From contig NZ_AULU01000018.1 of NCBI RefSeq assembly GCF_000422445.1, forward strand, positions 28,848 through 92,847: a stretch of DNA of 64,000 nt, given 5' to 3'. This DNA is from Paenibacillus assamensis DSM 18201 (GTDB lineage: Bacteria; Bacillota; Bacilli; Paenibacillales; Paenibacillaceae). Numbering within the stretch: the first letter of the stretch is position 1; each line of letters starts with the position of its first letter. Under the pieces are notes generated by a model. The model worked only from the letters and a program-made list of their open reading frames with translations. It did not search any database and was not told the DNA's origin. Below, piece by piece: positions 16,265-24,625 of the stretch. Position numbers and translations under genes: made by a program.

Positions 16265-18656
16265 GTTCATTTTCCCCTCTACTGCTAGATAATATTGTCG
16301 GCAGCATGATCTGGACTTCAAAGCCGTGCCCTTTCTCAGAATGGAACTCAATCTCCCCTTCCAAGCTAATGACTCTTTCACGTATACCTGACATCCCCAT
16401 ATGATTAAAGGAAGATTCCATCTGGTGCAAATCCATGCCTATACCATCATCTTGATATGTAAAGTAGACTTGATCATTCTTCTGCCTTAGCTCGATCCAG
16501 ACTTTATTTGCCTGTGCATGCTTCGATGTATTGCGCAGAAGTTCCTGCACAATCCGATATACAGCCGTAATTTGTTCTTCACTGAGCATACTTTGCAGCG
16601 GCTCTACATGGAATTGCACGTCGTAGTTCACATGGAGACGCATATGATCAAGCAAAGAATCCAGAGCCTGCTGCAAGCCTAACTCCTTCAACAACGGAGG
16701 TCGCAGCTCGTTGCAAGTCTCTCGTATTTGGAAAATAACATCGAGCAAACCTTCTTTAATATCATAGAGCTGCTGCATAGATTCTGAAGACAATTCATAT
16801 TTATAATCCGTCAAGAACGTTTCCAGCTTACGGAACCAAATTAATTGATCTTGTAAAGCCGAATCATGCAAGTCAGATGCTAGGCGTCTTCGTTCATTCT
16901 CTGAGAGACAGAAGATTAACCGCAGTACCCACGGAGAAGCCCCACGTCCCTTTTGCATCTCAGCCTCCAAATCATTCAGCAAATTTTGAATCAAATACAA
17001 GTTCTCATTCAAGATGCTTGTATAATTGGCTACGGTCTTAAACCATCTTAATTCATCCACATTAAATGTGGTATTATTCACTTTGTTGCCAATCCAGATT
17101 GCATACAGCTGATCATTACGCCGCCCGATTATGAGACATAAGCCATCTTCCAAATGAACGATATCAGCCACCTTCAAGGAACGACGTCCAAGCAGTACAT
17201 TGCGGTCCTCTTCGCATAGCTGCATATCTTCAGGATGCTCTATAGAGCCAGCACCCTTATCAATCGTAAAGAAGTAGATATCTTCCACCGGCATTAACGT
17301 ACGAATTTCTTGAGATAGAGAACGCTCCAAATCATCACGCTTCATGACTTTGGATAGTGCGCTCGAATATCGATCCAACCCCTCTTGCAAGCTGTACATT
17401 TGTTTAAATATTTTTGGACGATAGCGATAGTCTATTTGCTCTTTTAAATAGAGCAGCAGCATCATGCTGCTGTATACAATAATGAAAAATTTGAACCCTA
17501 CCCAAAAATAAGACTCTGTTTGTAAGCTAATTACCAGTAATGTCGTCACAATAAGAGAAGGAATTAACGCTAATGAAGCGTAGTATTTGAATCTTGTCAC
17601 GACAAAGTCAACGTCAAAGAGCTTCTTCGACGTGAATAAATACAAATAACCTATAGGTAGAGCAATAAGAAATGCTGTCGTAATGTGAGCCATTACTAAT
17701 TGAGTTTTAAACAATAGCAATGGAAGCAAATTTAGTATTACAAATGGAGTAAAGGCTATCGTATGTGAAACCAACATGATTTTAAACAAAGGCTTCAACT
17801 TAGCATGCCGAGGTTTACGATAAACATCTATTAGACAATATAAACAGAGCCCATAGCCTATAATTAAACTTAAATACGTTAAAATTGAACCTGAGTCGAA
17901 CACTTTAGGAGAGAATACATCTGTCACTGCCAAGATAAAATTAATAATAACCACAAATTCAATAAATAAGAAAGCAAACACCGTAAATCTTGATCTATAA
18001 ATAAATTCAATATTATAACGCCGCAAGTATACATTCATAAAATAAAGAAAGATAAATGGAATAACAGGAAGAAGCCCTGACATTACAAATCTTCCAATGG
18101 GATCAATACGAATGGCTAGTGGAGAAGCATAATAAGAGAAACCTATTAATAGAAAATACAAAACAAGAATGACCGCCGCTCTATCATGCTTACACTTCAC
18201 ATACAATACAATGGATAAAATCAAATTAGATAAAAAGAAAAAAAGCGGGATCACAAATCCGAATATAAATTCTTTTCTCGGAATAGAGCTAATGCTATCT
18301 ACTGTAAATGTATATAACTTTGGTTCAGAGTAATGAGAGTCAACCAATATACTTTTAGCTTTTTCAATTATTCCGTATTTGATAAACAGATGAAAATCAG
18401 CCGCTGGTTTGCCGTCTATTTCGATTATCTTATCTCCTACCTGCAACCCACTATCATATGCTCTCCCCAAAGAATATACATTTGTAACAATCACCTTACC
18501 TGATTTGTCTAATTCTCCATTTAATCCAATAATAGGCACCGTAAAGATAACATACGTAATATAAGAAAAGAACGTGCAAATTAACAGCACCACTGACATA
18601 AAGAGTATCTTATGTACTGTGTGCTGATTATCTGCACGGTCTGAGTTTATCTCCAA
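16236..18656 (-). CDS. comP: ComP-like membrane histidine kinase, quorum-sensing receptor
   Basis: The 806-residue protein has one N-terminal helix, a PDZ-like extracellular segment (SGLQVGDKIIEIDGKPAADF, about residues 70-90), then about eight to nine membrane helices (about 130-410). A cytoplasmic linker, a HisKA_3 domain (RRRLASDLHDSALQD, His near 593) and a HATPase end (QELLRNTSKHA; GMSGIRERV) follow. The same order and several stretches (ETCNELRPPLL versus ETCHELRPQLL) occur in B. subtilis ComP, the receptor for the ComX pheromone. The start is TTG, inside the end of comX, which suggests translational coupling. Confidence 0.85.
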   Translation of the reverse strand: MEINSDRADNQHTVHKILFMSVVLLICTFFSYITYVIFTVPIIGLNGELDKSGKVIVTNVYSLGRAYDSGLQVGDKIIEIDGKPAADFHLFIKYGIIEKAKSILVDSHYSEPKLYTFTVDSISSIPRKEFIFGFVIPLFFFLSNLILSIVLYVKCKHDRAAVILVLYFLLIGFSYYASPLAIRIDPIGRFVMSGLLPVIPFIFLYFMNVYLRRYNIEFIYRSRFTVFAFLFIEFVVIINFILAVTDVFSPKVFDSGSILTYLSLIIGYGLCLYCLIDVYRKPRHAKLKPLFKIMLVSHTIAFTPFVILNLLPLLLFKTQLVMAHITTAFLIALPIGYLYLFTSKKLFDVDFVVTRFKYYASLALIPSLIVTTLLVISLQTESYFWVGFKFFIIVYSSMMLLLYLKEQIDYRYRPKIFKQMYSLQEGLDRYSSALSKVMKRDDLERSLSQEIRTLMPVEDIYFFTIDKGAGSIEHPEDMQLCEEDRNVLLGRRSLKVADIVHLEDGLCLIIGRRNDQLYAIWIGNKVNNTTFNVDELRWFKTVANYTSILNENLYLIQNLLNDLEAEMQKGRGASPWVLRLIFCLSENERRRLASDLHDSALQDQLIWFRKLETFLTDYKYELSSESMQQLYDIKEGLLDVIFQIRETCNELRPPLLKELGLQQALDSLLDHMRLHVNYDVQFHVEPLQSMLSEEQITAVYRIVQELLRNTSKHAQANKVWIELRQKNDQVYFTYQDDGIGMDLHQMESSFNHMGMSGIRERVISLEGEIEFHSEKGHGFEVQIMLPTILSSSRGENEHERDSYLIS

Positions 18657-18826
18657 CGCTCTGTAGCCCCATAGACGTTCTCTGCTGGTTGATTGCTACC
18701 CATAACATCAAAGAGCGCCTTATTCTCTGTTTCACTTAATCCCGCAAACTGCACTTTACCTTGCAAAAAGCTCTCCTTCAGATTGCGGTCTGTTAATAAA
18801 GATTGAATGATATCATTTAGCATCAT
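18647..18826 (-). CDS. comX: ComX-like pheromone precursor, 59 aa
   Basis: This short frame begins MMLNDIIQSLLTDRNLKESF, has the middle VQFAGLSETENKALFDVM (compare IGFDVQETETIIKAY in B. subtilis ComX) and ends YGATERWR, with one tryptophan two residues from the end. Mature ComX carries an isoprenylated Trp near its C-terminus. Its position directly before comP, and a 10-base overlap with the comP TTG start, match comXPA organisation. GGGGAGGT precedes the start. The enzyme that prenylates ComX (ComQ) is not encoded nearby. Assignment rests on pattern and context, since ComX sequences diverge strongly. Confidence 0.75.
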   Translation of the reverse strand: MMLNDIIQSLLTDRNLKESFLQGKVQFAGLSETENKALFDVMGSNQPAENVYGATERWR

Positions 18827-18902
18827 ACTGTCAACTACCTCCCCATATTTATCTTATACAGTGCCTCACTACTAAATCTAACAGGTAGGTAACACTTTCA
18901 CT

Positions 18903-18965
18903 CCGCAATTCGATGTGGTATTTACCGCAAAATTATTGCGGGATTTTACTTGCGCGATGTTGCAG
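18903..18965. promoter_or_regulatory. Cluster of ComA-like half-sites upstream of comX
   Basis: Five copies of the half-site seen in Bacillus ComA boxes (TTGCGG/CCGCAA) lie in 63 bases. On the plus strand they are CCGCAA at 18903 and 18925, TTGCGG at 18936, TTGCGC at 18950 and TTGCAG at 18960. They sit about 25-90 bases upstream of a candidate comX promoter (minus strand TATAAG, 18858 to 18853). The arm order (CCGCAA, 5 bases, TTGCGG) is the reverse of the classical TTGCGG-N4-CCGCAA box. ComA binding is inferred. Confidence 0.5.
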
Positions 18966-19145
18966 GGTATAGCAATATCCATATACCACCTACCTTGCCA
19001 GACATTTATTGTAGCGCACATAGGAAAAAATGGGCAACTACAAATCCACGCAATGATTATGCGCAGCCTTCTAGTCACCCATTTATAAAATCGTGCTATA
19101 TGCATCTTATCGTCGGAATCAGACTATTCGATGGGATGAGTTACA

Positions 19146-20273
19146 CTAATTGCCTTCCGCATGCTGCACACGATACGGACTACTCATACGCATCACCCTC
19201 TCCGCACTTCCTGCCAACAAATACGCTAATAAATGCTTGACATGCGTACTAATATGGAACAAAGGAAGAAGCCCGTCTAGAACGCCTATTAAACAGCAAT
19301 ATGCATTCATAGCAGTGGTCGTCTGTTCATCCTTATCTTGCCGCATCCTAGTAATCGCCGACAACAGTCGTTCGGCCTTGGTTTCGAATTGCCCCGTCGT
19401 CTTGCTTGACAGTGGGTATAAATGTTCAAGCCACAATGCTTCTACTTCTTCAGCCTGCAGCAATCCTTCCTCTGTAAGCTTCATTACAGCATTAGACAAT
19501 TCTCTTAAGGCTGCCGACCATCTTCGCAGGAGCTCGTCCGGCCCTTCATACAAGCCTGTCTCAGATGAATGCTGGACAATTTCTTGTATGGCTTTGTCAA
19601 TTAAAGAACCCCACTGCCCATCGGCTTCTTGAAACTGCTTAAGAATAAATTGTTTCTGTTCAGAACGGTTCATATAATCAATATAGCTCGCTGCAATATC
19701 TTTATAAATGCTGTACCCAGCATGCAATCCATGTCTAGGAACTAACATACTAACAGACGCCATCATCCGTACAAGCTGGACATAACGAGCTTGTCGATTA
19801 GAACGTGTACGCTCAATCTCAAGATGTACTAATTCATATGTATAAGCGTAGAAGCTTCGCAGCAATTCAGATAGCAACGGATGCTTCCACAACCCGGAAA
19901 TACAATTGTGTTCATATATAGCAACCTGATTATCAGGTTGTAAAGGAACAAGTGGACCAACACCTGGACACTCATTCTCCCACTGCTCACATAGTTGTAA
20001 ATAAGAACTTTCATTAAGCTTGCGTTGAGAGGGATATTTGGACAAATAGGCTTTCAATCGATGCTCGATTTGTTGAAAGCAGATCTCAACAGCCTCTTCC
20101 CGCTCGAATTCGACATGTATAGCAATATGAGGACCGAACCTCCAATGCCTCTGTACATAAGCTCGTACAAGGCTACCATTCGCTTTCATTTGCTGAATGA
20201 CAGGTCTAATGCCATCTAGCAGTAAAGCTTGCTTATCATCTTCGTAATAGTAGACTTGCATTGACTTCCACAT
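19146..20273 (-). CDS. Stand-alone lantibiotic-dehydratase C-terminal (SpaB_C / thiopeptide-type) domain protein
   Basis: The 375-residue soluble protein has an N-terminus (VYYYEDDKQALLLDGIRPVI and VQRHWRFGPHIAIHV) with the pattern of the LanB C-terminal domain, also found alone in thiopeptide-type biosynthesis proteins. In full LanB enzymes this domain removes glutamate from glutamylated Ser/Thr; in thiopeptide pathways a related fold performs the macrocyclising cycloaddition. No LanB N-terminal domain, cyclase or exporter is nearby. It lies just upstream of comX, where comQ would be expected, but has no DDxxD prenyl-synthase motif. The ribosome binding site AAAGGAG is well placed. The role is unknown. 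Confidence 0.65.
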   Translation of the reverse strand: MWKSMQVYYYEDDKQALLLDGIRPVIQQMKANGSLVRAYVQRHWRFGPHIAIHVEFEREEAVEICFQQIEHRLKAYLSKYPSQRKLNESSYLQLCEQWENECPGVGPLVPLQPDNQVAIYEHNCISGLWKHPLLSELLRSFYAYTYELVHLEIERTRSNRQARYVQLVRMMASVSMLVPRHGLHAGYSIYKDIAASYIDYMNRSEQKQFILKQFQEADGQWGSLIDKAIQEIVQHSSETGLYEGPDELLRRWSAALRELSNAVMKLTEEGLLQAEEVEALWLEHLYPLSSKTTGQFETKAERLLSAITRMRQDKDEQTTTAMNAYCCLIGVLDGLLPLFHISTHVKHLLAYLLAGSAERVMRMSSPYRVQHAEGN

Positions 20274-20330
20274 TCGGGGGAACTCCTTTCCTGATCACGT
20301 ACACAGTAAGATATCCCCTATAAATGAATA

Positions 20331-20463
20331 GACGATGCCGAAACGGCAGGGGTCACCGTTTACAGCATCGTCACTCTAGTAGCAGAGGGGTCAGTTTTTC
20401 AACAGTAAAGGTCGCTAGGGGAGAGGGACGACCTTATCAACTGTTGAATGAGGAGAACCTGAC
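20331..20463. other. Structured element with two long hairpins and G/C-rich loops
   Basis: Hairpin 1: GACGATGC (20331-20338) pairs with GCATCGTC (20365-20372), with inner AAACGG/CCGTTT. Hairpin 2: TTCAACAGT (20398-20406) pairs with ACTGTTGAA (20440-20448), with inner AGGTCG/CGACCT, and is enclosed by GTCAG/CTGAC. Both loops and the linker carry AGGGG on the plus strand (CCCCT on the minus strand). It lies in the leader of the SpaB_C-like gene and upstream of the divergent TetR gene. It could be a leader RNA, a small RNA or protein sites. I do not match it to a known RNA family. Confidence 0.5.
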
Positions 20464-20578
20464 GTAACTGCAAGGTTGTCTTACTTGCATCATATACGAT
20501 ATTTCGGCATTATTCACCGACAACTAGTGTTGTAATTACCACAATAAAATTGCGTTGTTTGTTCGGTGATTATCCGCA

Positions 20579-20607
20579 TTGACGAAATAGGAAAATCATG
20601 CTATTTT
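20579..20607 (+). promoter_or_regulatory. Candidate SigA promoter of the TetR gene
   Basis: TTGACG (20579-20584), a 17-base spacer and TATTTT (20602-20607). The -10 runs straight into the palindromic operator. Confidence 0.5.
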
Positions 20608-20638
20608 ATAACCAACGGTTAGTAACCAATGGTTATAA
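20606..20638. promoter_or_regulatory. Palindromic operator, probably bound by the adjacent TetR regulator
   Basis: A 33-bp dyad centred on 20622: outer arms TTATAACCA and TGGTTATAA, inner arms GGTTA and TAACC around one central G; only the two bases between the arms break symmetry. It overlaps the -10 region and probable start of the TetR transcript, the usual site for TetR-family autorepression. Confidence 0.75.
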
Positions 20639-20689
20639 AATATTATTCTCCATTTTTATACATAAAATATCGCTACAAGGAGTGATCTC

Positions 20690-21310
20690 ATGAACAAAGC
20701 GCAACGATCGGAGTTAACCAAGCAAGCGATACTATCTGCGGCCGCGGACCTTTTCACAAGTACTGGATTTGAGAAGGTTACTATGCGAGAGATTGCCAAG
20801 CAGGCAGGATGTTCACACACGGCCATTTATATTTATTTTCAAGATAAAGAAACACTGCTCTTCCAATTAGCTAAACAGCCATTACAGCAATTGCAAGACC
20901 GCCTGCATGAACTTCAGCAAGACACGAATCTTGCTCCTGATGCAACGTTGAAGCAGATGGCACTAGCACTCATCCATTTTGGACTTACTCATCGCAGCAT
21001 GTATCATTTATTTTTCTTTGCTCGCTCGTCCAGAGTTGATGAAAAAGAACCTAATCTAGTCATACAGAAGCTGCGGAACGATCTATTCTCTGTGCTACGA
21101 TCATCCATGGCTGACATGATTAACGCCCCAAAAGACGAGACGCAAACATTGGCGTTTACACGTGCATTCTACTATTGTATACATGGCATTATTACCACGT
21201 ACCTCGAATCAGATGAATCTGATTCTGAGCTGTATGTTCGGCTGGACGATACGTTTGAATTGACAATCGATCTCTTTCTAGCAGGGATTCGACAGCATAT
21301 ACAACGCTAA
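20690..21310 (+). CDS. TetR/AcrR-family transcriptional regulator
   Basis: The 206-residue protein has an N-terminal TetR helix-turn-helix (ILSAAADLFTSTGFEKVTM and REIAKQAGCSHTAIYIYFQD) and a helical ligand-binding C-terminal half. Such proteins repress their own operon until a small ligand binds. The near-perfect dyad at 20606-20638 is the likely operator. A metallo-beta-lactamase-fold hydrolase gene follows 42 bases later and is probably in the same operon, so the ligand may be related to that enzyme's substrate. The ligand is unknown. Confidence 0.9.
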   Translation: MNKAQRSELTKQAILSAAADLFTSTGFEKVTMREIAKQAGCSHTAIYIYFQDKETLLFQLAKQPLQQLQDRLHELQQDTNLAPDATLKQMALALIHFGLTHRSMYHLFFFARSSRVDEKEPNLVIQKLRNDLFSVLRSSMADMINAPKDETQTLAFTRAFYYCIHGIITTYLESDESDSELYVRLDDTFELTIDLFLAGIRQHIQR

Positions 21311-21352
21311 ATAGCGAAACTTAATAGAGAACAACTAGAGGGAGGATTTCTT

Positions 21353-22024
21353 ATGAAGTTAGAACAAATTTCTACCCATATCTGGTCTTTAAAAACGTGG
21401 TTCTTGTTTCCAATGCGGGTATGGCTTGTCAAAGATGAGGAAGGCATTACGCTCGTTGATGCTGGCATGCCGTTCATGGCTCGCAGCATTCATCGTGCGA
21501 TCGATCAACTGAATGCAGGTTCTTTGCAGCGTATTCTGCTAACCCATGGTCATAGCGATCATGTTGGTTCCGTGCATAAGCTGCACAGCGCTTATAACGT
21601 TCCTATATATGCCCATGAACTAGAAATCCCGTATATGGAAGGTAGAATGATATACCCCCGCCGACGAAAAATAGAACAAAATGTACGACAAGGATTAGCT
21701 ACTGCTCTTCCCATGACCGAAACTGGCAAACTGCAATCGATCGCGGGGTTACAGCCATATTTGACACCTGGTCATTCTCCTGGACATACCGTGTATATGC
21801 ATGAGACAGATGGCGTCTTGCTGGCAGGTGATTTATTTACCTCCAAGCGCGGCCGCTTGAAACGTCCTATGTCTGCCTTTACCGCTAACATGAAAGAAGC
21901 GGTCGCTAGCGGTTCGATCATCACGCAACTACAACCGAAGCATCTTGAGGTATGCCATGGAGCACCTGTAGCACATCCCGCTTCGCAGTGGGAATCGTAC
22001 TACACGGAAAGTAGACATGATTAA
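21353..22024 (+). CDS. Metallo-beta-lactamase-fold hydrolase
   Basis: The 223-residue protein has the metal-binding motif THGHSDHVGS (HxHxDH, near residue 62), a later histidine in TPGHSPGHTVYM and an aspartate in LLAGDLF, the standard order for MBL-fold hydrolases. The family covers glyoxalase II, lactonases and many others; nothing here fixes the substrate. AGGGAGG precedes the ATG. It follows the TetR gene and is likely controlled by it. A strong terminator ends the unit. Confidence 0.88.
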   Translation: MKLEQISTHIWSLKTWFLFPMRVWLVKDEEGITLVDAGMPFMARSIHRAIDQLNAGSLQRILLTHGHSDHVGSVHKLHSAYNVPIYAHELEIPYMEGRMIYPRRRKIEQNVRQGLATALPMTETGKLQSIAGLQPYLTPGHSPGHTVYMHETDGVLLAGDLFTSKRGRLKRPMSAFTANMKEAVASGSIITQLQPKHLEVCHGAPVAHPASQWESYYTESRHD

Positions 22025-22042
22025 ACGTAGGCTTATTGATGC

Positions 22043-22093
22043 AAAAAAACCGCTCTTTCAAGCAGCTGTGTGCTTGGAAGAAGCGGTTTTTTT
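22043..22093. terminator. Bidirectional terminator
   Basis: AAAAAAACCGCT pairs with AGCGGTTTTTTT, with an inner CAAGCA/TGCTTG stem. It lies between the MBL gene and the convergent NUDIX gene. Confidence 0.85.
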
Positions 22094-22165
22094 AGTACAT
22101 AATTAGCGATTTTATATACACGCAAGGTATCATTTGCGCACCAATACACCAGAGTGTCTGCTGCT

Positions 22166-23092
22166 TCAATTGTATAAAGATAGCTTGGGCGTATGATCCG
22201 TAAAACGATATAGCTGTGCTGGACGCTGCGAATAACGATTCGAAGTTAGCAGCCCCCCATTGTCCCCTCGCACTTCCTCAATGAGCCCTTGGCGTGTCCG
22301 AGTAGAGGTCAGCTTGCGTACAAAATTCGGCTCTTCAAATGTAGGCACAACCGTTTGCAGCACCTGATACAGTTCACTTATCGTAAATGCATCTGGCAAA
22401 AACTGCTTAGCAATCGTTGTCGTCATCATCTTCTCGCGAATCATATCCAGAGCATCCTGAATAATTAGACGATGGTCAAATGCCAAGTCCATATTCAGAG
22501 CCTCTTCTACCGGAATCAGCTTCAAGTCAGCTGCATCATAAGAAGCGCGGCGAGCAGCTAACACTTCCTCCTGAACCAAGGCACAAAATGCGTGCGACAA
22601 TATCCAGCCACGCGGATCTCTGCCCGGCGTGCTGTATATATTCAAATATTCAATATGAACATCCGTCACGTTGGTCTCTTCTTGCAGCTCGCGGCGAGCA
22701 CATTCATACAACGTCTCCGTCTCTCTGCAAAAACCGCCTGGCAAGGCCCATTGTCCTGCAAACGGCCAACGTTTACGTTGAATAAGCAGCACTTCTAGCT
22801 GTCGCTTCGGCATCGACTTCTTCACCGTAGGACGCTCCTCAGTCGTGATCGTAAATATAACAATGTCAGCTGGAGCACCATCTGGAGTACGATAACGATT
22901 AGGTGAGTAATTTTTTTCATAATCATCTGATGGCTGCTCTAGCGATGAGGCAGACTGAGATGCTTTCTGCTCTTCTATATGTGATGCCAAAATCTCTGTA
23001 TCAGATACCTTATGTTCAGACGCACTGGATTGACAAGAGTCAGCTTCGTTATCGTTCATGATTGTATCTATCCCTTCCATATCAAACATCAT
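22166..23092 (-). CDS. NUDIX hydrolase with an NrtR-like C-terminal winged-helix domain
   Basis: About 308 residues. A variable, acidic N-terminal extension (about 70 residues) precedes a NUDIX domain with an intact catalytic box (ALPGGFCRETETLYECARRE followed by LQEET), and a C-terminal segment (LPDAFTISELYQVLQTVVP, FVRKLTSTRTRQGLIEE) follows the winged-helix pattern of NrtR-type regulators. NrtR proteins bind ADP-ribose and repress NAD genes; some relatives are plain ADP-ribose pyrophosphatases. The intact box suggests hydrolysis is still possible. Start uncertain: ATGs at 23092 or 23059 are both plausible. Confidence 0.75.
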   Translation of the reverse strand: MMFDMEGIDTIMNDNEADSCQSSASEHKVSDTEILASHIEEQKASQSASSLEQPSDDYEKNYSPNRYRTPDGAPADIVIFTITTEERPTVKKSMPKRQLEVLLIQRKRWPFAGQWALPGGFCRETETLYECARRELQEETNVTDVHIEYLNIYSTPGRDPRGWILSHAFCALVQEEVLAARRASYDAADLKLIPVEEALNMDLAFDHRLIIQDALDMIREKMMTTTIAKQFLPDAFTISELYQVLQTVVPTFEEPNFVRKLTSTRTRQGLIEEVRGDNGGLLTSNRYSQRPAQLYRFTDHTPKLSLYN

Positions 23093-23294
23093 ATCGTCCT
23101 ACTTATTTCCTGTCCTATAACTGCGGAACGGACTAATAACGTTACCTTCATTTATTATGTAAAATTGTCTATTTAATAATATAAATACGACATTTATTAT
23201 AAAGTGTCAACTATTTGCTAGAAATCGCTACCCATATTTTACTTCAATTTACTTCATTCATGCTAATTATAGCGAATCCTCGGTTCAGAACTAC

Positions 23295-23333
23295 AAAAAA
23301 GACTTCCCGAATAGGTATCTCATTCAGGAAGTC
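23295..23333 (-). terminator. Terminator of the rtcB operon
   Basis: GACTTCC (23301-23307) and GGAAGTC (23327-23333), with inner GAAT/ATTC, are followed on the minus strand by six T. Confidence 0.8.
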
Positions 23334-23347
23334 CAATCCATCCATCC

Positions 23348-24592
23348 TTAGTCTTTATAAGGATCAAATTCGTCAGCACCAGCCATACAAACCCCAATTG
23401 GCTTCAATACATGCATCACATCAATTGTATTTCGATGCGCATCCAATACCGTTTGCAATTTCCGGTACACGAATGGACTTTCGTCCGTACCTGCTCCGCG
23501 CAGCTCAACACCAAAATCATGCACAGCCTGCTTCATTTGAGCAGATGTAACCTTTCCGCCAGCACGTTTGCGTGTACGCCAATTCATTTTACCTGCCGCT
23601 TCAGTACGACTCATCACACGACCCGCTCCGTGAACGGTACTATAAAATGAATCACGATTTTCCTCGGTATCCTTACCACGTACAATGACCGAAATATCTC
23701 CCATACTGCCGCCAATAAAGCCTAACTGACCTGGCGCAGAAGGCGTCGCTCCTTTGCGGACTACGATCGTATCACGCCCATCATGCGACTCACGCCATGC
23801 ATAGTTATGATGATTATGCACCTCAAAATCTGCTTCTGTCCCTAATATGGACAATACCTGATCCATTACATAATCTCGGCCTGCATAAGCATATCGCCCA
23901 GCTAACTGCATCGCGCGATAATACATATCCCCAAGCTCATGTTCCAGCTCTAATAGTACAGGCGGCTGGTCCATCTTCTCTCCTGGAGCCTTCGCGAAAA
24001 ATTCACGGCCCGCCGCCAAGTTAATGAATCCACTCGCCGTCCGATGACCAAAACCACGGCTTCCAAAATGATTGCCAATCCACAGTCGCCCTGTTTCTGT
24101 CTCCTCAAACAAATCAACAAAATGATTGCCACTGCCTACTGTGCCGAGCTGCGAACGAGCCAATGACAGCAGCTTGTCATGCTCCTGCTGTCCGATTGCT
24201 CGATAAACAGCCCAATCTGGATCATCAAACAGCGCATGATCCACTCGTTCGTTGTTTACACGCCCTACACCAAATGATATCACCCGAGCGATCCGATCCA
24301 TAATGTCCGAAATACGCGGCAATATGTCTGACGCCATCAAGTTCGTTCGCACCGCCTTGTTACCGCAGCCGATATCGTAGCCAACACCAGAAGGAGAAAT
24401 TTGTCCATCATAGACGACTACTCCACCAATCGGCTGGCTGTACCCTTTATGATGATCAGCCATAAGCAAAGATTGAATCACTTTTCCTGTCTCTGCACAT
24501 GTTTTCGCTTGGGACAGAGCACCCGCATCTGGTTCCCCCCAGACACGGACTCCGTCAATCGTTTGATAATGTTTATTACTGTTTGCTTCCAT
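23348..24592 (-). CDS. rtcB: RtcB-family RNA-splicing ligase, paralogue 1
   Basis: The 414-residue protein has the RtcB metal-site motifs GYDIGCGNKAVR (metal-binding Cys), GTVGSGNHFVDLF, GNHFGSRGFGHR and HNHHNYAWRE, and the catalytic guanylylation motif TVHGAGRVMSRTEA (His nucleophile). RtcB joins RNA 2',3'-cyclic phosphate or 3'-phosphate ends to 5'-OH ends using GTP and Mn2+. All key residues seem intact. It is the last gene of a three-gene operon with an unknown protein and a second RtcB; the gap to the middle gene is 33 bases. Length is near that of canonical RtcB. Confidence 0.92.
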   Translation of the reverse strand: MEANSNKHYQTIDGVRVWGEPDAGALSQAKTCAETGKVIQSLLMADHHKGYSQPIGGVVVYDGQISPSGVGYDIGCGNKAVRTNLMASDILPRISDIMDRIARVISFGVGRVNNERVDHALFDDPDWAVYRAIGQQEHDKLLSLARSQLGTVGSGNHFVDLFEETETGRLWIGNHFGSRGFGHRTASGFINLAAGREFFAKAPGEKMDQPPVLLELEHELGDMYYRAMQLAGRYAYAGRDYVMDQVLSILGTEADFEVHNHHNYAWRESHDGRDTIVVRKGATPSAPGQLGFIGGSMGDISVIVRGKDTEENRDSFYSTVHGAGRVMSRTEAAGKMNWRTRKRAGGKVTSAQMKQAVHDFGVELRGAGTDESPFVYRKLQTVLDAHRNTIDVMHVLKPIGVCMAGADEFDPYKD

Positions 24593-24625
24593 ATGAATAT
24601 CGGCACTCCTATTGCAAAAATTTGA

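Noticed and set aside
18878..18982. A 34-codon ORF upstream of comX (ends NTTSNCGVKVLPTC) with an AAGGTAGG site that looks like a RiPP precursor beside the SpaB_C-like gene.
   Set aside because: It exactly covers the cluster of TTGCGG/CCGCAA half-sites, which explains its Ser/Thr/Cys/Asn content. No cyclase, exporter or protease is nearby. Kept only as an outside possibility.
19150..19632. A 160-codon plus-strand ORF opposite the SpaB_C-like gene.
   Set aside because: It is antisense to a gene with a clear family pattern and ribosome binding site; the product has no recognisable features.
19146..20273. The gene before comX was first taken for comQ because of its position.
   Set aside because: There are no DDxxD-type prenyl-synthase motifs; the N-terminus instead fits the LanB C-terminal/thiopeptide-type pattern.
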